The notes under the pieces: generated by a model | Databases searched by the model: none | What the model was told of the DNA's origin: nothing | The model's input: the letters and a program-made list of their open reading frames with translations, nothing else | Made by a program: the position numbers and the translations under genes | Part shown: positions 32,609 to 44,389 of the stretch, in pieces | Layout: every line of letters begins with the position of its first letter | Numbering within the stretch: position 1 is the stretch's first letter | Assembly: GCA_020860385.1 (NCBI GenBank) | Contig: JAJBUK010000057.1 | Location: forward strand, 1-64,000 | Length of the DNA stretch: 64,000 nt | Reading direction: 5' to 3' | From: Clostridiales bacterium | GTDB lineage: Bacteria; Bacillota; Clostridia; Oscillospirales; Oscillospiraceae

Positions 32609-32923
32609 TTACTTCATAAACTGGTCGATGGCCTTTTCCAAATCCTCGATGGCCTGGAGGTTGCCCTCCTCCACCGCATCCACGATGCAGTGGTCGATGT
32701 GGTCCTTCAAAATCACCCGGCTGGTGCTGGTCAGGGCGGAGCGGACGGCGGCCAGCTGAATCAGCACCGCCGAGCAGTCCTCCCCGTCCTCCACCATCTG
32801 CCGGACGTGCTCCAGATGGCCGATGGCCCGGGAGAGGCGGTTCAGGACGGCTTTCGTGCTGGTATGCTCGTGCTTGTGGGGAACGCCCGCCTCGTGCAGC
32901 TCTTTGTGTTCTTCCTCTGTCAT
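32609..32923 (-). CDS. CsoR-family metal-sensing repressor
   Basis: 104 residues, all helical. The DUF156/CsoR fold is shown by LNRLSRAIGHLEHVRQMVEDGEDC, IQLAAVRSAL and DHIDHCIVDAV, which place the Cys-His-Cys ligands at the positions used for Cu(I) in CsoR. The N-terminus has an additional HKHEH stretch. The start at 32923 has GGGAGG ten bases upstream, whereas the longer frame starts inside it. No copper pump is adjacent. It follows recD2 by 70 bp. Copper is the likely ligand but is not proven. Confidence 0.85.
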   Translation of the reverse strand: MTEEEHKELHEAGVPHKHEHTSTKAVLNRLSRAIGHLEHVRQMVEDGEDCSAVLIQLAAVRSALTSTSRVILKDHIDHCIVDAVEEGNLQAIEDLEKAIDQFMK

Positions 32924-32993
32924 TTCAGCACCTCCCGGGATGATTTGCAACATTATTGTATCAGAATCCGCGGATTTTGCAAGCCCCGGCGGC

Positions 32994-35222
32994 TTAGGCG
33001 TCCTCCGCCATCAGCCTGGCCCGGAGGCCGCTGTACCGCCGGGTCTGTCGGTCATTGGCCACCATTTTGGCAATGACGCCCTCTTCCCCCACGATGATGA
33101 GCAAATCCTTCGCCCTGGTGATGGCGGTGTAGAGGACGCCCCGGGTCAGCAGCTTGGGGGCCCCGTTGACGGCGGCCAGGATGACCGCCCGGTACTCGCT
33201 GCCCTGGGCCTTATGTACCGTCATGGCGTAGGCCGGCTCCAGCTCGGACAGCATATCGGAGGTGTACTCCGCTACCCGGCCCTCAAAGTTGATGGTCATT
33301 AACTCGGTGCGGCTGTCAATGGACTCTATCACGCCGATGTCCCCGTTGAAAATGCCCATGCCGCCCTTACCGCCCCGGTGCTCCCGCCACAGGATGTCGT
33401 AATTGTTCCGAATCTGCATGACCCGGTCTCCCTCCCGGAAGGTGAAGCCGCCGTACTGCTTCTCCCGCTTGTCCGCCCCCGGGGGATTCAGCGCCGCCTG
33501 GAGGGCCGTGTTCAGGTTAGCAGTCCCGGCGATGTACTTGCGGGTGGGGGAGAGCACCTGGATTTGGTCGGCGGGGATGCCCATATTCTGGGGCAGCCGC
33601 CGGACGCACAGGTCCACGATGGTCTCCACCGCCTGCTCCGGGTCGGGCCTGCGGAGGAAGAAGAAGTCCTTCCCCCGGTTGTGGAGGTCTGGGCACTCCC
33701 CCTGGTCTACCGCATGGGCGTTCATCACGATGGCGGACTCCCGGGCCTGACGGAAAATCTCCGTCAGCCGCACCAGCGGGATTTTGCCGGAGCGAATCAG
33801 ATGGTCAAAGAGCTGCCCCGGCCCCACGCTGGGGAGCTGGTCCGGGTCGCCCACCAGCACCAGGCGGCAGCCTCCTTTCAGCGCCCGCAGCAGGGAGGCC
33901 ATCAGGGGGATGTCCACCATGGACATCTCATCCACGATGACTGCCTCCGCCTCCAGTGGGTCGTCCTCATCCTTGGAGAAGGCCAGCTGTCCGCTGGCCG
34001 GGTCGTACCCCGCCCCCAGCAGACGGTGGATGGTGGTGGCCTCCACGCCGCACAGGTCGCTGAGCCGTTTCGCGGCCCGGCCGGTGGGGGCGGCCAGGTC
34101 GGTTTTCACCCCAGTGGCCTCGAAGAGGCCCAGAATCCCCCGGAGAGAAGTGGTCTTGCCGGTGCCGGGGCCGCCAGTCAGCAGCATGACCTGGCTCCGG
34201 GCCGCCAGCCGCACCGCCTCCCGCTGCTGGGGGGCGTAGGTCAGGTGCTGCCGCTGCTCCACCTGGTCGATCAGCTCCTCGATGTTGGCAGGGGGGAGCA
34301 GCTCCCGGCCCAGCATCTCCTTCAGGCGCAGGGCGATGTAACACTCGTCCTCATAGAGGTCGGCCCGGTAAACGGCGGTGAGCCCGGCGATCTCATCAAT
34401 GACGATTTCGCCCCGCAGCTGCAAGGCCTCCAGCGCCTCCTCCATCGTCTCCAGGGAAGGGGTGCCCTCGCTGCTGCGGAGCAGGCGGGCGGCCACCGGC
34501 AGCAGCTTGTCTCTGGGCAGAAACACATGGCCCACGTCCAGGTTGTGGGTCAGGGTGTAGAGGATGCCCGCCTCCACCCGCTGAGGGTCGTCCGCCCGGA
34601 TGCCCAGCTGGGCGGCCAGGCGGTCGGCGTCGGCAAACCGCACCCCCCACTCCGGGTCCACCAGAAGGTAGGGGTCGCCCTGCACCATCTCGATGGCCTT
34701 TGGCCCGTAGTCATGCCACAGGGGCAGAGCCAGCCCGGCGGGCAGGCTGTGCTGGGACAGGAACTCCAGCAGCGTGCGCATCCCCGCCTTTTGCAGGAAC
34801 TCCGACTGGATGGCCCGGGCCTTTTTCAGGGAGAGCCCCTTGATTTCCGCCAGCTTTTCCGGCTGGGATTCCAGCACCTCAAAGGTGCGCGCACCGAAGG
34901 TGCTGGTCAGCGTTTGGGCCAGCTTGGGGCCGATGCCCTTGATGACCCCGGCGGAGAGGTAGGCCAGGATGGCGTCCGTCTCGGTGGGGAGCTGCTGTTC
35001 CCCACGCTCTGCCCGGAACTGGCGGCCGTAGCTGGGATGGCTTTGCCAGCTGCCCTCCAGCAGCAGGTGCATTCCGGTGCAGACCCCCGGCAGGACGCCC
35101 ACCACCGTCACCGCTTCCCCGCGGCCCGCCTTGAGCCGCAGCACGGAGTAACCGTTCTCCTGATTCTGGAAAACCACGGCGGAGACGGTCCCCTCCAGCT
35201 GCTCCAGCTCAGTTTTCTCCAT
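32994..35222 (-). CDS. recD2: RecD2-type DNA helicase/ATP-dependent exonuclease-like protein
   Basis: 742 residues. The long N-terminal region with helix-hairpin-helix elements (GVIKGIGPKLAQTL, EIKGLSLKKARAI) marks RecD2 rather than RecD of RecBCD. Superfamily 1B helicase motifs: Walker A LTGGPGTGKTTS near residue 350, DE in IVDEMSMVD, VGDPDQLPSVG, LTEIFRQ, and the C-terminal AMTVHKAQGSEY and YTAITRAK. RecD2 unwinds DNA 5' to 3' and acts in mismatch and fork repair. ATG 35222 seems a better start than 35234, as GGATGG lies upstream, but both are possible. It shares an orientation and probably a transcript with uvrA and uvrB. Confidence 0.95.
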   Translation of the reverse strand: MEKTELEQLEGTVSAVVFQNQENGYSVLRLKAGRGEAVTVVGVLPGVCTGMHLLLEGSWQSHPSYGRQFRAERGEQQLPTETDAILAYLSAGVIKGIGPKLAQTLTSTFGARTFEVLESQPEKLAEIKGLSLKKARAIQSEFLQKAGMRTLLEFLSQHSLPAGLALPLWHDYGPKAIEMVQGDPYLLVDPEWGVRFADADRLAAQLGIRADDPQRVEAGILYTLTHNLDVGHVFLPRDKLLPVAARLLRSSEGTPSLETMEEALEALQLRGEIVIDEIAGLTAVYRADLYEDECYIALRLKEMLGRELLPPANIEELIDQVEQRQHLTYAPQQREAVRLAARSQVMLLTGGPGTGKTTSLRGILGLFEATGVKTDLAAPTGRAAKRLSDLCGVEATTIHRLLGAGYDPASGQLAFSKDEDDPLEAEAVIVDEMSMVDIPLMASLLRALKGGCRLVLVGDPDQLPSVGPGQLFDHLIRSGKIPLVRLTEIFRQARESAIVMNAHAVDQGECPDLHNRGKDFFFLRRPDPEQAVETIVDLCVRRLPQNMGIPADQIQVLSPTRKYIAGTANLNTALQAALNPPGADKREKQYGGFTFREGDRVMQIRNNYDILWREHRGGKGGMGIFNGDIGVIESIDSRTELMTINFEGRVAEYTSDMLSELEPAYAMTVHKAQGSEYRAVILAAVNGAPKLLTRGVLYTAITRAKDLLIIVGEEGVIAKMVANDRQTRRYSGLRARLMAEDA

Positions 35223-35256
35223 TGCGTTCACCATCCTAACCAGCCGCGCCGGGGAT

Positions 35257-35574
35257 TCAGCGGCGCTCCGAATCCGCCTGCGGCGTTCGTATCGTTATAT
35301 GGGGCTTCCCCCGGACGGCCCGCAGCAGGCGGGCGCGCCCCTCCTCCGTCAGCCCGTCGTCCGTCACTTCAATGCGAGCGTCCAGCAGCCGGTCGGCGGA
35401 CAGCCAGCCCAGGGCGCGGAGCGCGGCCTCGGCTTCCGCACCGTCTCCCGCAGCGGAGAGCCGGACGGAGATACCGCTCCCCCGGGCCCCGCTCAGCACC
35501 AGCCAGCCGTAAATCATCCACGCCAGGCAGCACAGCCCGAAGGCCGCCCCCAGCGCCAGCAATGCAGTCAGCAT
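35257..35574 (-). CDS. Hypothetical small protein with N-terminal membrane helix
   Basis: 105 residues, not recognised. Residues 3-28 form one hydrophobic segment (LTALLALGAAFGLCCLAWMIYGW); the rest is soluble and charged. The start follows GGGGGTGAC. It lies between the export-protein gene and recD2 in a compact minus-strand run, so it is probably translated. Confidence 0.6.
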   Translation of the reverse strand: MLTALLALGAAFGLCCLAWMIYGWLVLSGARGSGISVRLSAAGDGAEAEAALRALGWLSADRLLDARIEVTDDGLTEEGRARLLRAVRGKPHITIRTPQADSERR

Positions 35575-35645
35575 AAATCGTCACCCCCAAAGCATCCTAT
35601 GCACTCTGGGGGCGGATTGCGCGTGGGTTGAAGGAAGAAGGTTCC

Positions 35646-36146
35646 TTAAAACAGCGACGCCACGCCGTAGCTGACGACGCTGACAATGGCCCCGGCGGCC
35701 AGCACCCCCAGGGTGATGGCGGGAGCCGCGTTGCGGATGCGCACCCCGGCCAGGGCGGCCAGCATGGAGGCGGTCCAGGCCCCGGTGCCGGGCAGCGGGA
35801 CGGCGGTCAGAACAAACAGGGCGGCCCCCGCGTAGCGGTCCAGGAAGCCCCGGTGCTTTGTGCAGTGCCGTTCCAGCCACAGGGCGAAGCGGCCCACCAC
35901 GCCGCCCCGGTGGCGCATCCACCGCAGCACCCGCTGGAACAGGATCAGGATGGGGATGATGGGGATGCAGTTGCCGATAATGCAGATGGGGATGGCAAGC
36001 TTTGGCGCGAGGCCGAAGCCCACCGCGATGGGGATACCGCCCCGCAACTCCACCACCGGCAGCATGGAGACGAAGCAGGAGATGAGCACCTTACCGGCGA
36101 TGGTAGAGGTGAACCAAGCCCACAGGCTCTGGAGCGCAGCGATCAT
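35646..36146 (-). CDS. Small multidrug export-type membrane protein (COG2426)
   Basis: 166 residues. Four or five membrane segments, with the family motifs VVELRGGIPIAVGFGL at residues about 31-46 and VPLPGTGAWTASMLAAL near 116-132. PF06695 proteins are annotated as small multidrug exporters, though their actual transport role is poorly known. It sits downstream of uvrA and a small hypothetical gene in the repair-gene run. Confidence 0.82.
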   Translation of the reverse strand: MIAALQSLWAWFTSTIAGKVLISCFVSMLPVVELRGGIPIAVGFGLAPKLAIPICIIGNCIPIIPILILFQRVLRWMRHRGGVVGRFALWLERHCTKHRGFLDRYAGAALFVLTAVPLPGTGAWTASMLAALAGVRIRNAAPAITLGVLAAGAIVSVVSYGVASLF

Positions 36147-36210
36147 AAACGTGTGACCCTTTCTTTCTGTAATGCGAATACGCGACGGAAGGAGCAGAAG
36201 TGCTTTCTGG

Positions 36211-36558
36211 TTACGCCAGGCTGGGGAAGGCCCGATGGAGCTGGGCCTGGCAATGCTCGATGGCGCAGTGCAGCGTCAGAGGGGACAGGCCACTGTACTT
36301 GTTCTTGCAGTCCTGCTGGGCATAGCTGTCCTCGTAGCCCATCAGCCTGTCCAGGGCGTAGGTGCTGTAGAACTGAAAGCAGGTCTGGTAATGCTCCGCC
36401 ACCCAGTCGGTGTTGGGGAACAGCAGCGGGGCCAGCCGCTTTGCCAGCTCGGCAGCCTCCTCCAGCCCGCCGGGGAACAGCCTTGCGGCAAACTCCGGAC
36501 GGAAGCCGTCATAGGCCAGGCTGATTTGCTGCATCTGAAATTGTTCCATATAATTCAT
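36211..36558 (-). CDS. Hypothetical protein following uvrA
   Basis: 115 residues, soluble, no signal peptide, no recognised domain. Aromatic- and Cys-containing (CFQFYSTYALDRLMGYED, LHCAIEHCQ). The start is within 3 bp of the uvrA stop, so it is translationally linked to uvrA. An internal ATG at 36549 is an alternative start. Confidence 0.6.
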   Translation of the reverse strand: MNYMEQFQMQQISLAYDGFRPEFAARLFPGGLEEAAELAKRLAPLLFPNTDWVAEHYQTCFQFYSTYALDRLMGYEDSYAQQDCKNKYSGLSPLTLHCAIEHCQAQLHRAFPSLA

Positions 36559-36561
36559 AGC

Positions 36562-39399
<2,838 letters not shown>

Positions 39400-39435
39400 G
39401 AATGGTGAAGCTCCTTACTGCCCCCGCCGTGCGGG

Positions 39436-41409
39436 TCAGTTCTTCTTCAATTTCCCCCGCAGCTCGATGATTTGGTCCCGCAGCGCGGCGGCCAGTTCGA
39501 ACTCCAGCTGCTGGGCGGCCTTGCGCATCTGCTTTTCCAGCTTCTCGACGGCGGCCTTTATCTCGGCCTGGGTCATCTGTTTGCCGCTGAAATCGTCGGT
39601 GTCCTCCACCGCCTTGGAGATTTCCAGCAGCTCCCGCACATCCTTCTTGATGGTTTTGGGGACGATGCCGTGAGCCTTGTTGTAGGCGTCCTGAGCCTCC
39701 CGGCGGCGGGCGGTCTCGTCCATGGCGTAGGCCATGGAGGGGGTGACGGTGTCGGCATAGAGGATGACCTTGCCCTGAGCGTTCCGGGCGGCCCGGCCGA
39801 TGGTCTGAATCAGGGAGGTGCCGGAGCGCAGAAAGCCCTCCTTGTCCGCGTCCAGAATGACCACCAGGCTAACCTCCGGCATATCCAGCCCCTCCCGGAG
39901 CAGGTTGATGCCCACCAGCACGTCAAAGGTGCCCAGCCGCAGGTCGCGTATCATCTCCGTCCGCTCGATGGTTTCAATGGAGTGGTGCATATACTTCGCC
40001 TTGATGCCGGAGGAGCGGAGGTATTCCGTCAGGTCCTCCGCCATTTTGATGGTCAGGGTGGTGACCAGCACCCGATCCTTCCGCTCGATGCGCAGGTTGA
40101 TTTCCCCGATCAGGTCGTCGATCTGACCCTCCACCGGGCGCGCCTCGATTTCTGGGTCCAGCAGGCCGGTGGGCCGGATGAGCTGCTCCACCACCTGGCC
40201 GGAGCGCTCCTGCTCGTACTTGCCGGGGGTGGCGGAGACGTAAATCACCTGGTTGATGCGCTCCTGAAACTCGTCAAATTTCAGGGGGCGGTTGTCATAG
40301 GCGCAGGGCAGGCGGAAGCCGTAGTCCACCAGGGTGGTTTTCCGCTGATGGTCGCCGTTGTACATGGCCCGCACCTGGGGGAGGGTGACATGACTCTCGT
40401 CAATGAACATGAGGAAATTCTTCGGGAAGTAGTCCAGCAGCGTCAGGGGCGGGGAGCCTTCAGGCCGGTCTGAAATCACCCGGGAATAGTTCTCGATGCC
40501 CTGGCAGTAGCCCAGTTCCCGAATCATCTCCATGTCGTACTGGGTGCGCTGGCGGATGCGCTGGGCCTCCACCGCCTTGCCCTGGGCCTCGAAAAAGGCC
40601 ACCCGCTCCCACATCTCACGCTCTATCTCCACCAGCGCCTTCGCCAGCTTCTCCTTGGAGGTGACATAGTGGCTGGCGGGATAGATGGCCACATGGTTCA
40701 GGATGCGGGTGGGGGTGCCGGTGACCACGTTGACCTCGCTGATGCGGTCGATTTCGTCCCCCCAGAACTCCACGCGGATGGCGTGGTCTTTCGCGTACAC
40801 TGGGAAAATCTCCACCGTGTCCCCCCGGACGCGGAACATATTGCGCTCAAAGGCGATGTCGTTGCGCTCGTAGCGTATCTCAATCAGCTTGCTCAGCAAA
40901 GCGTCCCGGCTATACTCCATGCCGGTGCGGAGGCTGATGACCATGTTTTTGTAGTCGATAGGGTCGCCCAGGCCGTAGATGCAGGAGACGGAGGCCACCA
41001 CAATCACGTCCTCCCGCTCAAACAGGGCGGAGGTAGCGGAGGAGCGGAGGCGGTCAATTTCATCGTTGACGCTGGCGTCCTTCTCGATGAAGGTGTCCGT
41101 GTGGGGGATATAGGCTTCCGGCTGATAGTAGTCGTAGTAGGAGACGAAGTACTCCACCGCGTTCTCTGGAAAGAACTCCTTGAACTCCGCGCAGAGCTGG
41201 GCGGCCAGGGTCTTGTTGTGTGCCAGCACCAGGGTGGGGCGCTGCACCTGCTCGATGACCTTGGCCATGGTAAAGGTCTTACCGGAGCCGGTGACCCCCA
41301 GCAGGGTCTGCTCATCCAGCCCCAGCTCCACCCCCTGGGCCAGGGCGGCAATGGCCTCCGGCTGGTCGCCGGAGGGTTCAAAGGGGGCGTGTACTTTGAA
41401 AGGGGGCAA
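39436..41409 (-). CDS. uvrB: Excinuclease ABC subunit B
   Basis: 657 residues. Helicase-like damage-verification subunit that loads UvrC. The start is TTG (41407-41409), eight bases after GGGAGG, giving [17 protein letters not shown]. Walker [13 protein letters not shown] at 39-50; the beta-hairpin [12 protein letters not shown] that inserts between DNA strands; DESH motif in [20 protein letters not shown] motif VI; C-terminal UVR domain from about 620 ([14 protein letters not shown]) for contact with UvrC. Followed by uvrA. Confidence 0.98.
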   Translation of the reverse strand: MPPFKVHAPFEPSGDQPEAIAALAQGVELGLDEQTLLGVTGSGKTFTMAKVIEQVQRPTLVLAHNKTLAAQLCAEFKEFFPENAVEYFVSYYDYYQPEAYIPHTDTFIEKDASVNDEIDRLRSSATSALFEREDVIVVASVSCIYGLGDPIDYKNMVISLRTGMEYSRDALLSKLIEIRYERNDIAFERNMFRVRGDTVEIFPVYAKDHAIRVEFWGDEIDRISEVNVVTGTPTRILNHVAIYPASHYVTSKEKLAKALVEIEREMWERVAFFEAQGKAVEAQRIRQRTQYDMEMIRELGYCQGIENYSRVISDRPEGSPPLTLLDYFPKNFLMFIDESHVTLPQVRAMYNGDHQRKTTLVDYGFRLPCAYDNRPLKFDEFQERINQVIYVSATPGKYEQERSGQVVEQLIRPTGLLDPEIEARPVEGQIDDLIGEINLRIERKDRVLVTTLTIKMAEDLTEYLRSSGIKAKYMHHSIETIERTEMIRDLRLGTFDVLVGINLLREGLDMPEVSLVVILDADKEGFLRSGTSLIQTIGRAARNAQGKVILYADTVTPSMAYAMDETARRREAQDAYNKAHGIVPKTIKKDVRELLEISKAVEDTDDFSGKQMTQAEIKAAVEKLEKQMRKAAQQLEFELAAALRDQIIELRGKLKKN

Positions 41410-41453
41410 GGGGATTCACCTCCCGTGGTGAAGTGCGTGGGTGCGCGGACGGC

Positions 41454-42128
41454 TTACGCCTTTGCGCCGTACTGCGCCAGATAGGCTTCCATGCTGGCCT
41501 TCATGGCGTCGTCAATGTAGACCTTCCCGTCGATGGGGCGGTTGTGGAGGAAGGCAATGATCTCCTTTACGGTGACGATGGGGCAGACCTTGATGCCGTA
41601 GTCCTGCCGCAGCTCGTCCAGGGTGGAGCAGTCTCTGGTGCCACGCTCCATCCGGTCTACGCTGACGAACAGGTAGGCCAGCTTCGCGTCGGCAACGTGC
41701 TTGAACAGCTCGATGCTCTCCCGGACGGCGGTGCCGGCGGTGACTACGTCCTCCACAATGGCGATCACGTCCCCGTCCTGGGGCTTGTAGCCCACCATGC
41801 TGCCGCCCTCGCCGTGGTCTTTGGCCTCCTTGCGGTTGAAGCAGTAGGGCAGGTCGATGCCATAGTTGCGGTACAGGCTGGCGGAGGCGGTGACCACCAG
41901 AGGGATGCCCTTGTAGGCAGGGCCGAACAGGGCGGTGACTTCCTCGCCCAGGTTCTCCTTCAGGCAGGCGGCGTAGTAGTCTCCCAGCTTGGCGGCCTGG
42001 GCGCCGGTTTTATAGTTGCCGGTGTTGATAAAGTAAGGGGTTTTGCGGCCGCTCTTTGTGGTAAAATCACCGAAGGTCAGCACGCCGGAGCGTACCATGA
42101 AGGTGATAAATTCCTCTTTGTAGGTCAT
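41454..42128 (-). CDS. pyrE: Orotate phosphoribosyltransferase
   Basis: 224 residues. Makes OMP from orotate and PRPP in pyrimidine synthesis. The PRPP motif is DGDVIAIVEDVVTAGTAV (near residues 118-135); FGPAYKGIPL and SGRKTPYFINTG are typical of the type I enzyme. Promoter TTGTCT-17-TATACT at 42181-42209 on the minus strand. It heads the uvrB-uvrA run with a 44-bp gap; co-transcription is possible. Confidence 0.96.
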   Translation of the reverse strand: MTYKEEFITFMVRSGVLTFGDFTTKSGRKTPYFINTGNYKTGAQAAKLGDYYAACLKENLGEEVTALFGPAYKGIPLVVTASASLYRNYGIDLPYCFNRKEAKDHGEGGSMVGYKPQDGDVIAIVEDVVTAGTAVRESIELFKHVADAKLAYLFVSVDRMERGTRDCSTLDELRQDYGIKVCPIVTVKEIIAFLHNRPIDGKVYIDDAMKASMEAYLAQYGAKA

Positions 42129-42180
42129 AACGAAGCACTCCTTCTCAATTCATCCTGGTCGGGAAATTCACATCGGGTAC

Positions 42181-42209
42181 AGTATAGCACATTTGTTCCC
42201 AAGAGACAA
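42181..42209 (-). promoter_or_regulatory. pyrE promoter
   Basis: Minus strand TTGTCT (42204-42209), 17 bp, TATACT (42181-42186). Confidence 0.7.
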
Positions 42210-42247
42210 GCGGTTCCTGAAAAATGCTCCCCCGGTTTGGCAGCGCT

Positions 42248-43144
42248 TCACACCCCGGCAGGCTCCTCTGCGGCGGCGGTCACGTCCGCCCAGTGCCGCT
42301 CCTCCAGCGGCTCATAGGCCGCCGTCTTGCGGATGATGGCCTTCAGCAGGCTGTCCAGCTGGGAGCCCTCCCGGTAGTCGGCGGGGGCGAAGTAGCGGAT
42401 GCGGTCGTCCTTCATCATCTGGAACACCCTGGCCCGGTCGCCGGTGTCCGGGTCGTAGACGCCGATGGCGTGGCCGCCGTAGGAGTTCACCAGCTTCATA
42501 CAGGGGATGTCCGTGATGCTGTCCCCGATGTAAACCATGTTGCGGAAGGGCACCCGCACATTCTCCGGGGGGAAGTAATCGTTCACAGCGGCGTCGTTCA
42601 CGTCCAGCACCCCCTTTTTGATGCGGAAGAGGAACTGGGTCTTGCTGGTGTAGTTGATGGCCTGGGCGGGCCACTCCGCCTCCCCCTGCTCATTAAAGTA
42701 GAAGGAGCTGGCGTAAATCTTCTCAAAAGCACCCTGCCGGGCGATGGAGGAGCCTTCTATCATCTCCTTGAGCCCTGAGGAGATGATGTAATGCTCCACC
42801 AGGACGCCTTGGGCCTGGCCGTAGGCCCGCATCCGGTCAAACCAACCCTCCACGCCGGGGAAGAGCTGCACCTTCGCCCCGTACTCCATCAGGGATGCGC
42901 GGGTGAAGGGGAGCTGCTTCTCCCGCGCCTTTTGCACCATCTTGTACATATAGGACAGGTTACTGTCCATATCGTACTTCTGGGCGAAGACGTTTGTCTC
43001 CTCCCAGAACTGCTCTACATCGTAGCCCACCGACTGAATGTAGCCCTGGGCCTGCATATCGTCCGGCGACAGGGTCTTGTCAAAATCGTAGCAGATGGCC
43101 AGCACGGGCCGGGATTCCTTATGGCGGCGCTCAAACGGCTTCAT
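42248..43144 (-). CDS. HAD-family hydrolase, phosphoserine-phosphatase-like
   Basis: 298 residues. Motif I ICYDFDKTLSPDDM near residue 20 with DxDxT; motif II in YIISSGLKEMIEG; motif IV in YIGDSITDIPCMKLV near 212. Lysine in motif III is likely in the YTSKTQFL region. The N-terminal 10 residues are basic. The start ATG 43144 has CAGGAGG eight bases upstream; the frame extends further without a site. Substrate unknown. It lies upstream of pyrE, but pyrE has its own promoter. Confidence 0.83.
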   Translation of the reverse strand: MKPFERRHKESRPVLAICYDFDKTLSPDDMQAQGYIQSVGYDVEQFWEETNVFAQKYDMDSNLSYMYKMVQKAREKQLPFTRASLMEYGAKVQLFPGVEGWFDRMRAYGQAQGVLVEHYIISSGLKEMIEGSSIARQGAFEKIYASSFYFNEQGEAEWPAQAINYTSKTQFLFRIKKGVLDVNDAAVNDYFPPENVRVPFRNMVYIGDSITDIPCMKLVNSYGGHAIGVYDPDTGDRARVFQMMKDDRIRYFAPADYREGSQLDSLLKAIIRKTAAYEPLEERHWADVTAAAEEPAGV

Positions 43145-43252
43145 TGCGGTACCTCCTGGAAAGCGTAGTCTTTCCTCCACTATACCCGCACCGATTGGGA
43201 AAGTCAACGGTTTTCCAGCGCACTTTGTTTTTGCAGGTTTTTCAATTTGCGG

Positions 43253-43301
43253 TTGACAAAGCCGAAGCGATGTGTTATTGTATTATTAACCTAATACAAT
43301 A
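43253..43301 (+). promoter_or_regulatory. YtrA-type operon promoter with perfect palindromic operator
   Basis: TTGACA (43253-43258), 17 bp, TATTGT (43276-43281). The palindrome TATTGTATTA-TTAACC-TAATACAATA (43276-43301) begins at the -10, with two perfect 10-bp arms. A GntR/YtrA protein bound here would block its own promoter. Confidence 0.85.
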
Positions 43302-43314
43302 AGGAAGTGGGACA

Positions 43315-43680
43315 ATGGAGTGGAAGCTAACCTCAGACCGACCGATTTGGCTCCAGTTGAAGGAGGAGTTGACCCGGCGCATCGTCACCGGCGACTATCC
43401 TATGGGCAGCCGGGTCCCCACCGTGCGGGAGCTGGCGGCGGAGGCGGGGGTCAACCCCAACACCATGCAGCGGGCCCTGTCGGAGCTGGAGAAGGACGGC
43501 CTGGTGGAGAGCAACCGAACCGCCGGGCGGCTGGTGACCTCTGACGCCCAGCGGGTCGAGGAAGTCCGCAGCCAGCTGGCAGAACAGCTCATGGAGGCGT
43601 TCTGCCGGGGCATGGAAGGGCTGGGGTATACCCCGGCTCAGATACAGCAAAAATTGAAGGAGGAGAATCCCTATGAATGA
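43315..43680 (+). CDS. GntR-family regulator, YtrA subfamily
   Basis: 121 residues. The winged helix of GntR proteins (PIWLQLKEELTRRIVTGDYP, VPTVRELAAEAGVNPNTMQRAL) fills residues 8-70. The short C-terminal tail (about 45 residues) without a ligand domain is the YtrA type, which controls adjacent ABC exporters in response to cell-wall antibiotics or stress. The end overlaps the ABC ATPase gene by 8 bp. Its own promoter carries a perfect palindrome, so autorepression is likely. Confidence 0.9.
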   Translation: MEWKLTSDRPIWLQLKEELTRRIVTGDYPMGSRVPTVRELAAEAGVNPNTMQRALSELEKDGLVESNRTAGRLVTSDAQRVEEVRSQLAEQLMEAFCRGMEGLGYTPAQIQQKLKEENPYE

Positions 43681-44374
43681 ACTGGTACACCTTTCCGGCG
43701 TCACCAAAACCTACGGCAGGCAGCCCGCCCTTCTGGACGTGGATCTGGACTTGCAGCCCGGCCGCATCGTGGGCCTGCTGGGCCCCAATGGGGCGGGCAA
43801 GACGACGCTAATCAAGCTCTTAAACGGTCTGCTCCAGCCCGACGCGGGGGTGGTGGAGATCGACGGCACAGCGCCAGGGGTCTATACGAAATCCATCGTC
43901 AGCTATCTGCCCGACCGCCCCTATCTGGCGGAGTGGATGAAGGTGGGGCAGGTGCTGGATCTGTTCCAGGACTTTTACGCCGACTTTGACCGGGCCAGGG
44001 CGGAGGCTATGTGCGGGAGCCTCCACATCGCGCCCACCATGCGCATCAAAACCATGAGCAAGGGGACGCTAGAGAAGATGCAGCTGGTGCTGGTGATGAG
44101 CCGCCGGGCCATGCTCTACCTGCTGGACGAGCCCATCGCCGGGGTAGACCCCGCCGCCCGGGACTATATCATGGATACGATTCTGTCCAACTACAACCCG
44201 GAGGGCACCGTCCTGATTTCCACCCACCTGATTGCTGACGTGGAGCGGGTGCTGGACGAGGCCGTGTTCCTCCAGGAGGGGCGCATTGTCCTCCACGACA
44301 CGGTGGACAATATCCGCGAGCGGGAAGGCAAGAGCGTGGACGAGGTGTTCCGCGCCATGTTCCGCATGGTCTGA
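43673..44374 (+). CDS. ABC transporter ATPase (YtrB-like)
   Basis: 233 residues. Walker A LLGPNGAGKTTLIKLL near residue 36; signature MSKGTLEKMQLVLVM (degenerate: SKGT instead of SGGQ); Walker B LYLLDEPIAGVDP; H-loop ISTHLI. These features match the ATPases of YtrA-linked exporters. Overlaps the regulator gene and is followed by the permease 15 bp later, so all three form one operon. Confidence 0.9.
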   Translation: MNELVHLSGVTKTYGRQPALLDVDLDLQPGRIVGLLGPNGAGKTTLIKLLNGLLQPDAGVVEIDGTAPGVYTKSIVSYLPDRPYLAEWMKVGQVLDLFQDFYADFDRARAEAMCGSLHIAPTMRIKTMSKGTLEKMQLVLVMSRRAMLYLLDEPIAGVDPAARDYIMDTILSNYNPEGTVLISTHLIADVERVLDEAVFLQEGRIVLHDTVDNIREREGKSVDEVFRAMFRMV

Positions 44375-44389
44375 GAGAGGGGAACCGAT

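Noticed and set aside
33378..35576. A 732-codon + strand frame opposite recD2
   Set aside because: Proline/glutamine/glycine-rich, no motifs; the minus strand encodes an unmistakable RecD2. Same reasoning for other long antisense frames here (for example 36658, 50456, 8033).
43320..43544. A second + frame inside the gntR gene
   Set aside because: Out-of-frame with a clear winged-helix protein and no own ribosome site.
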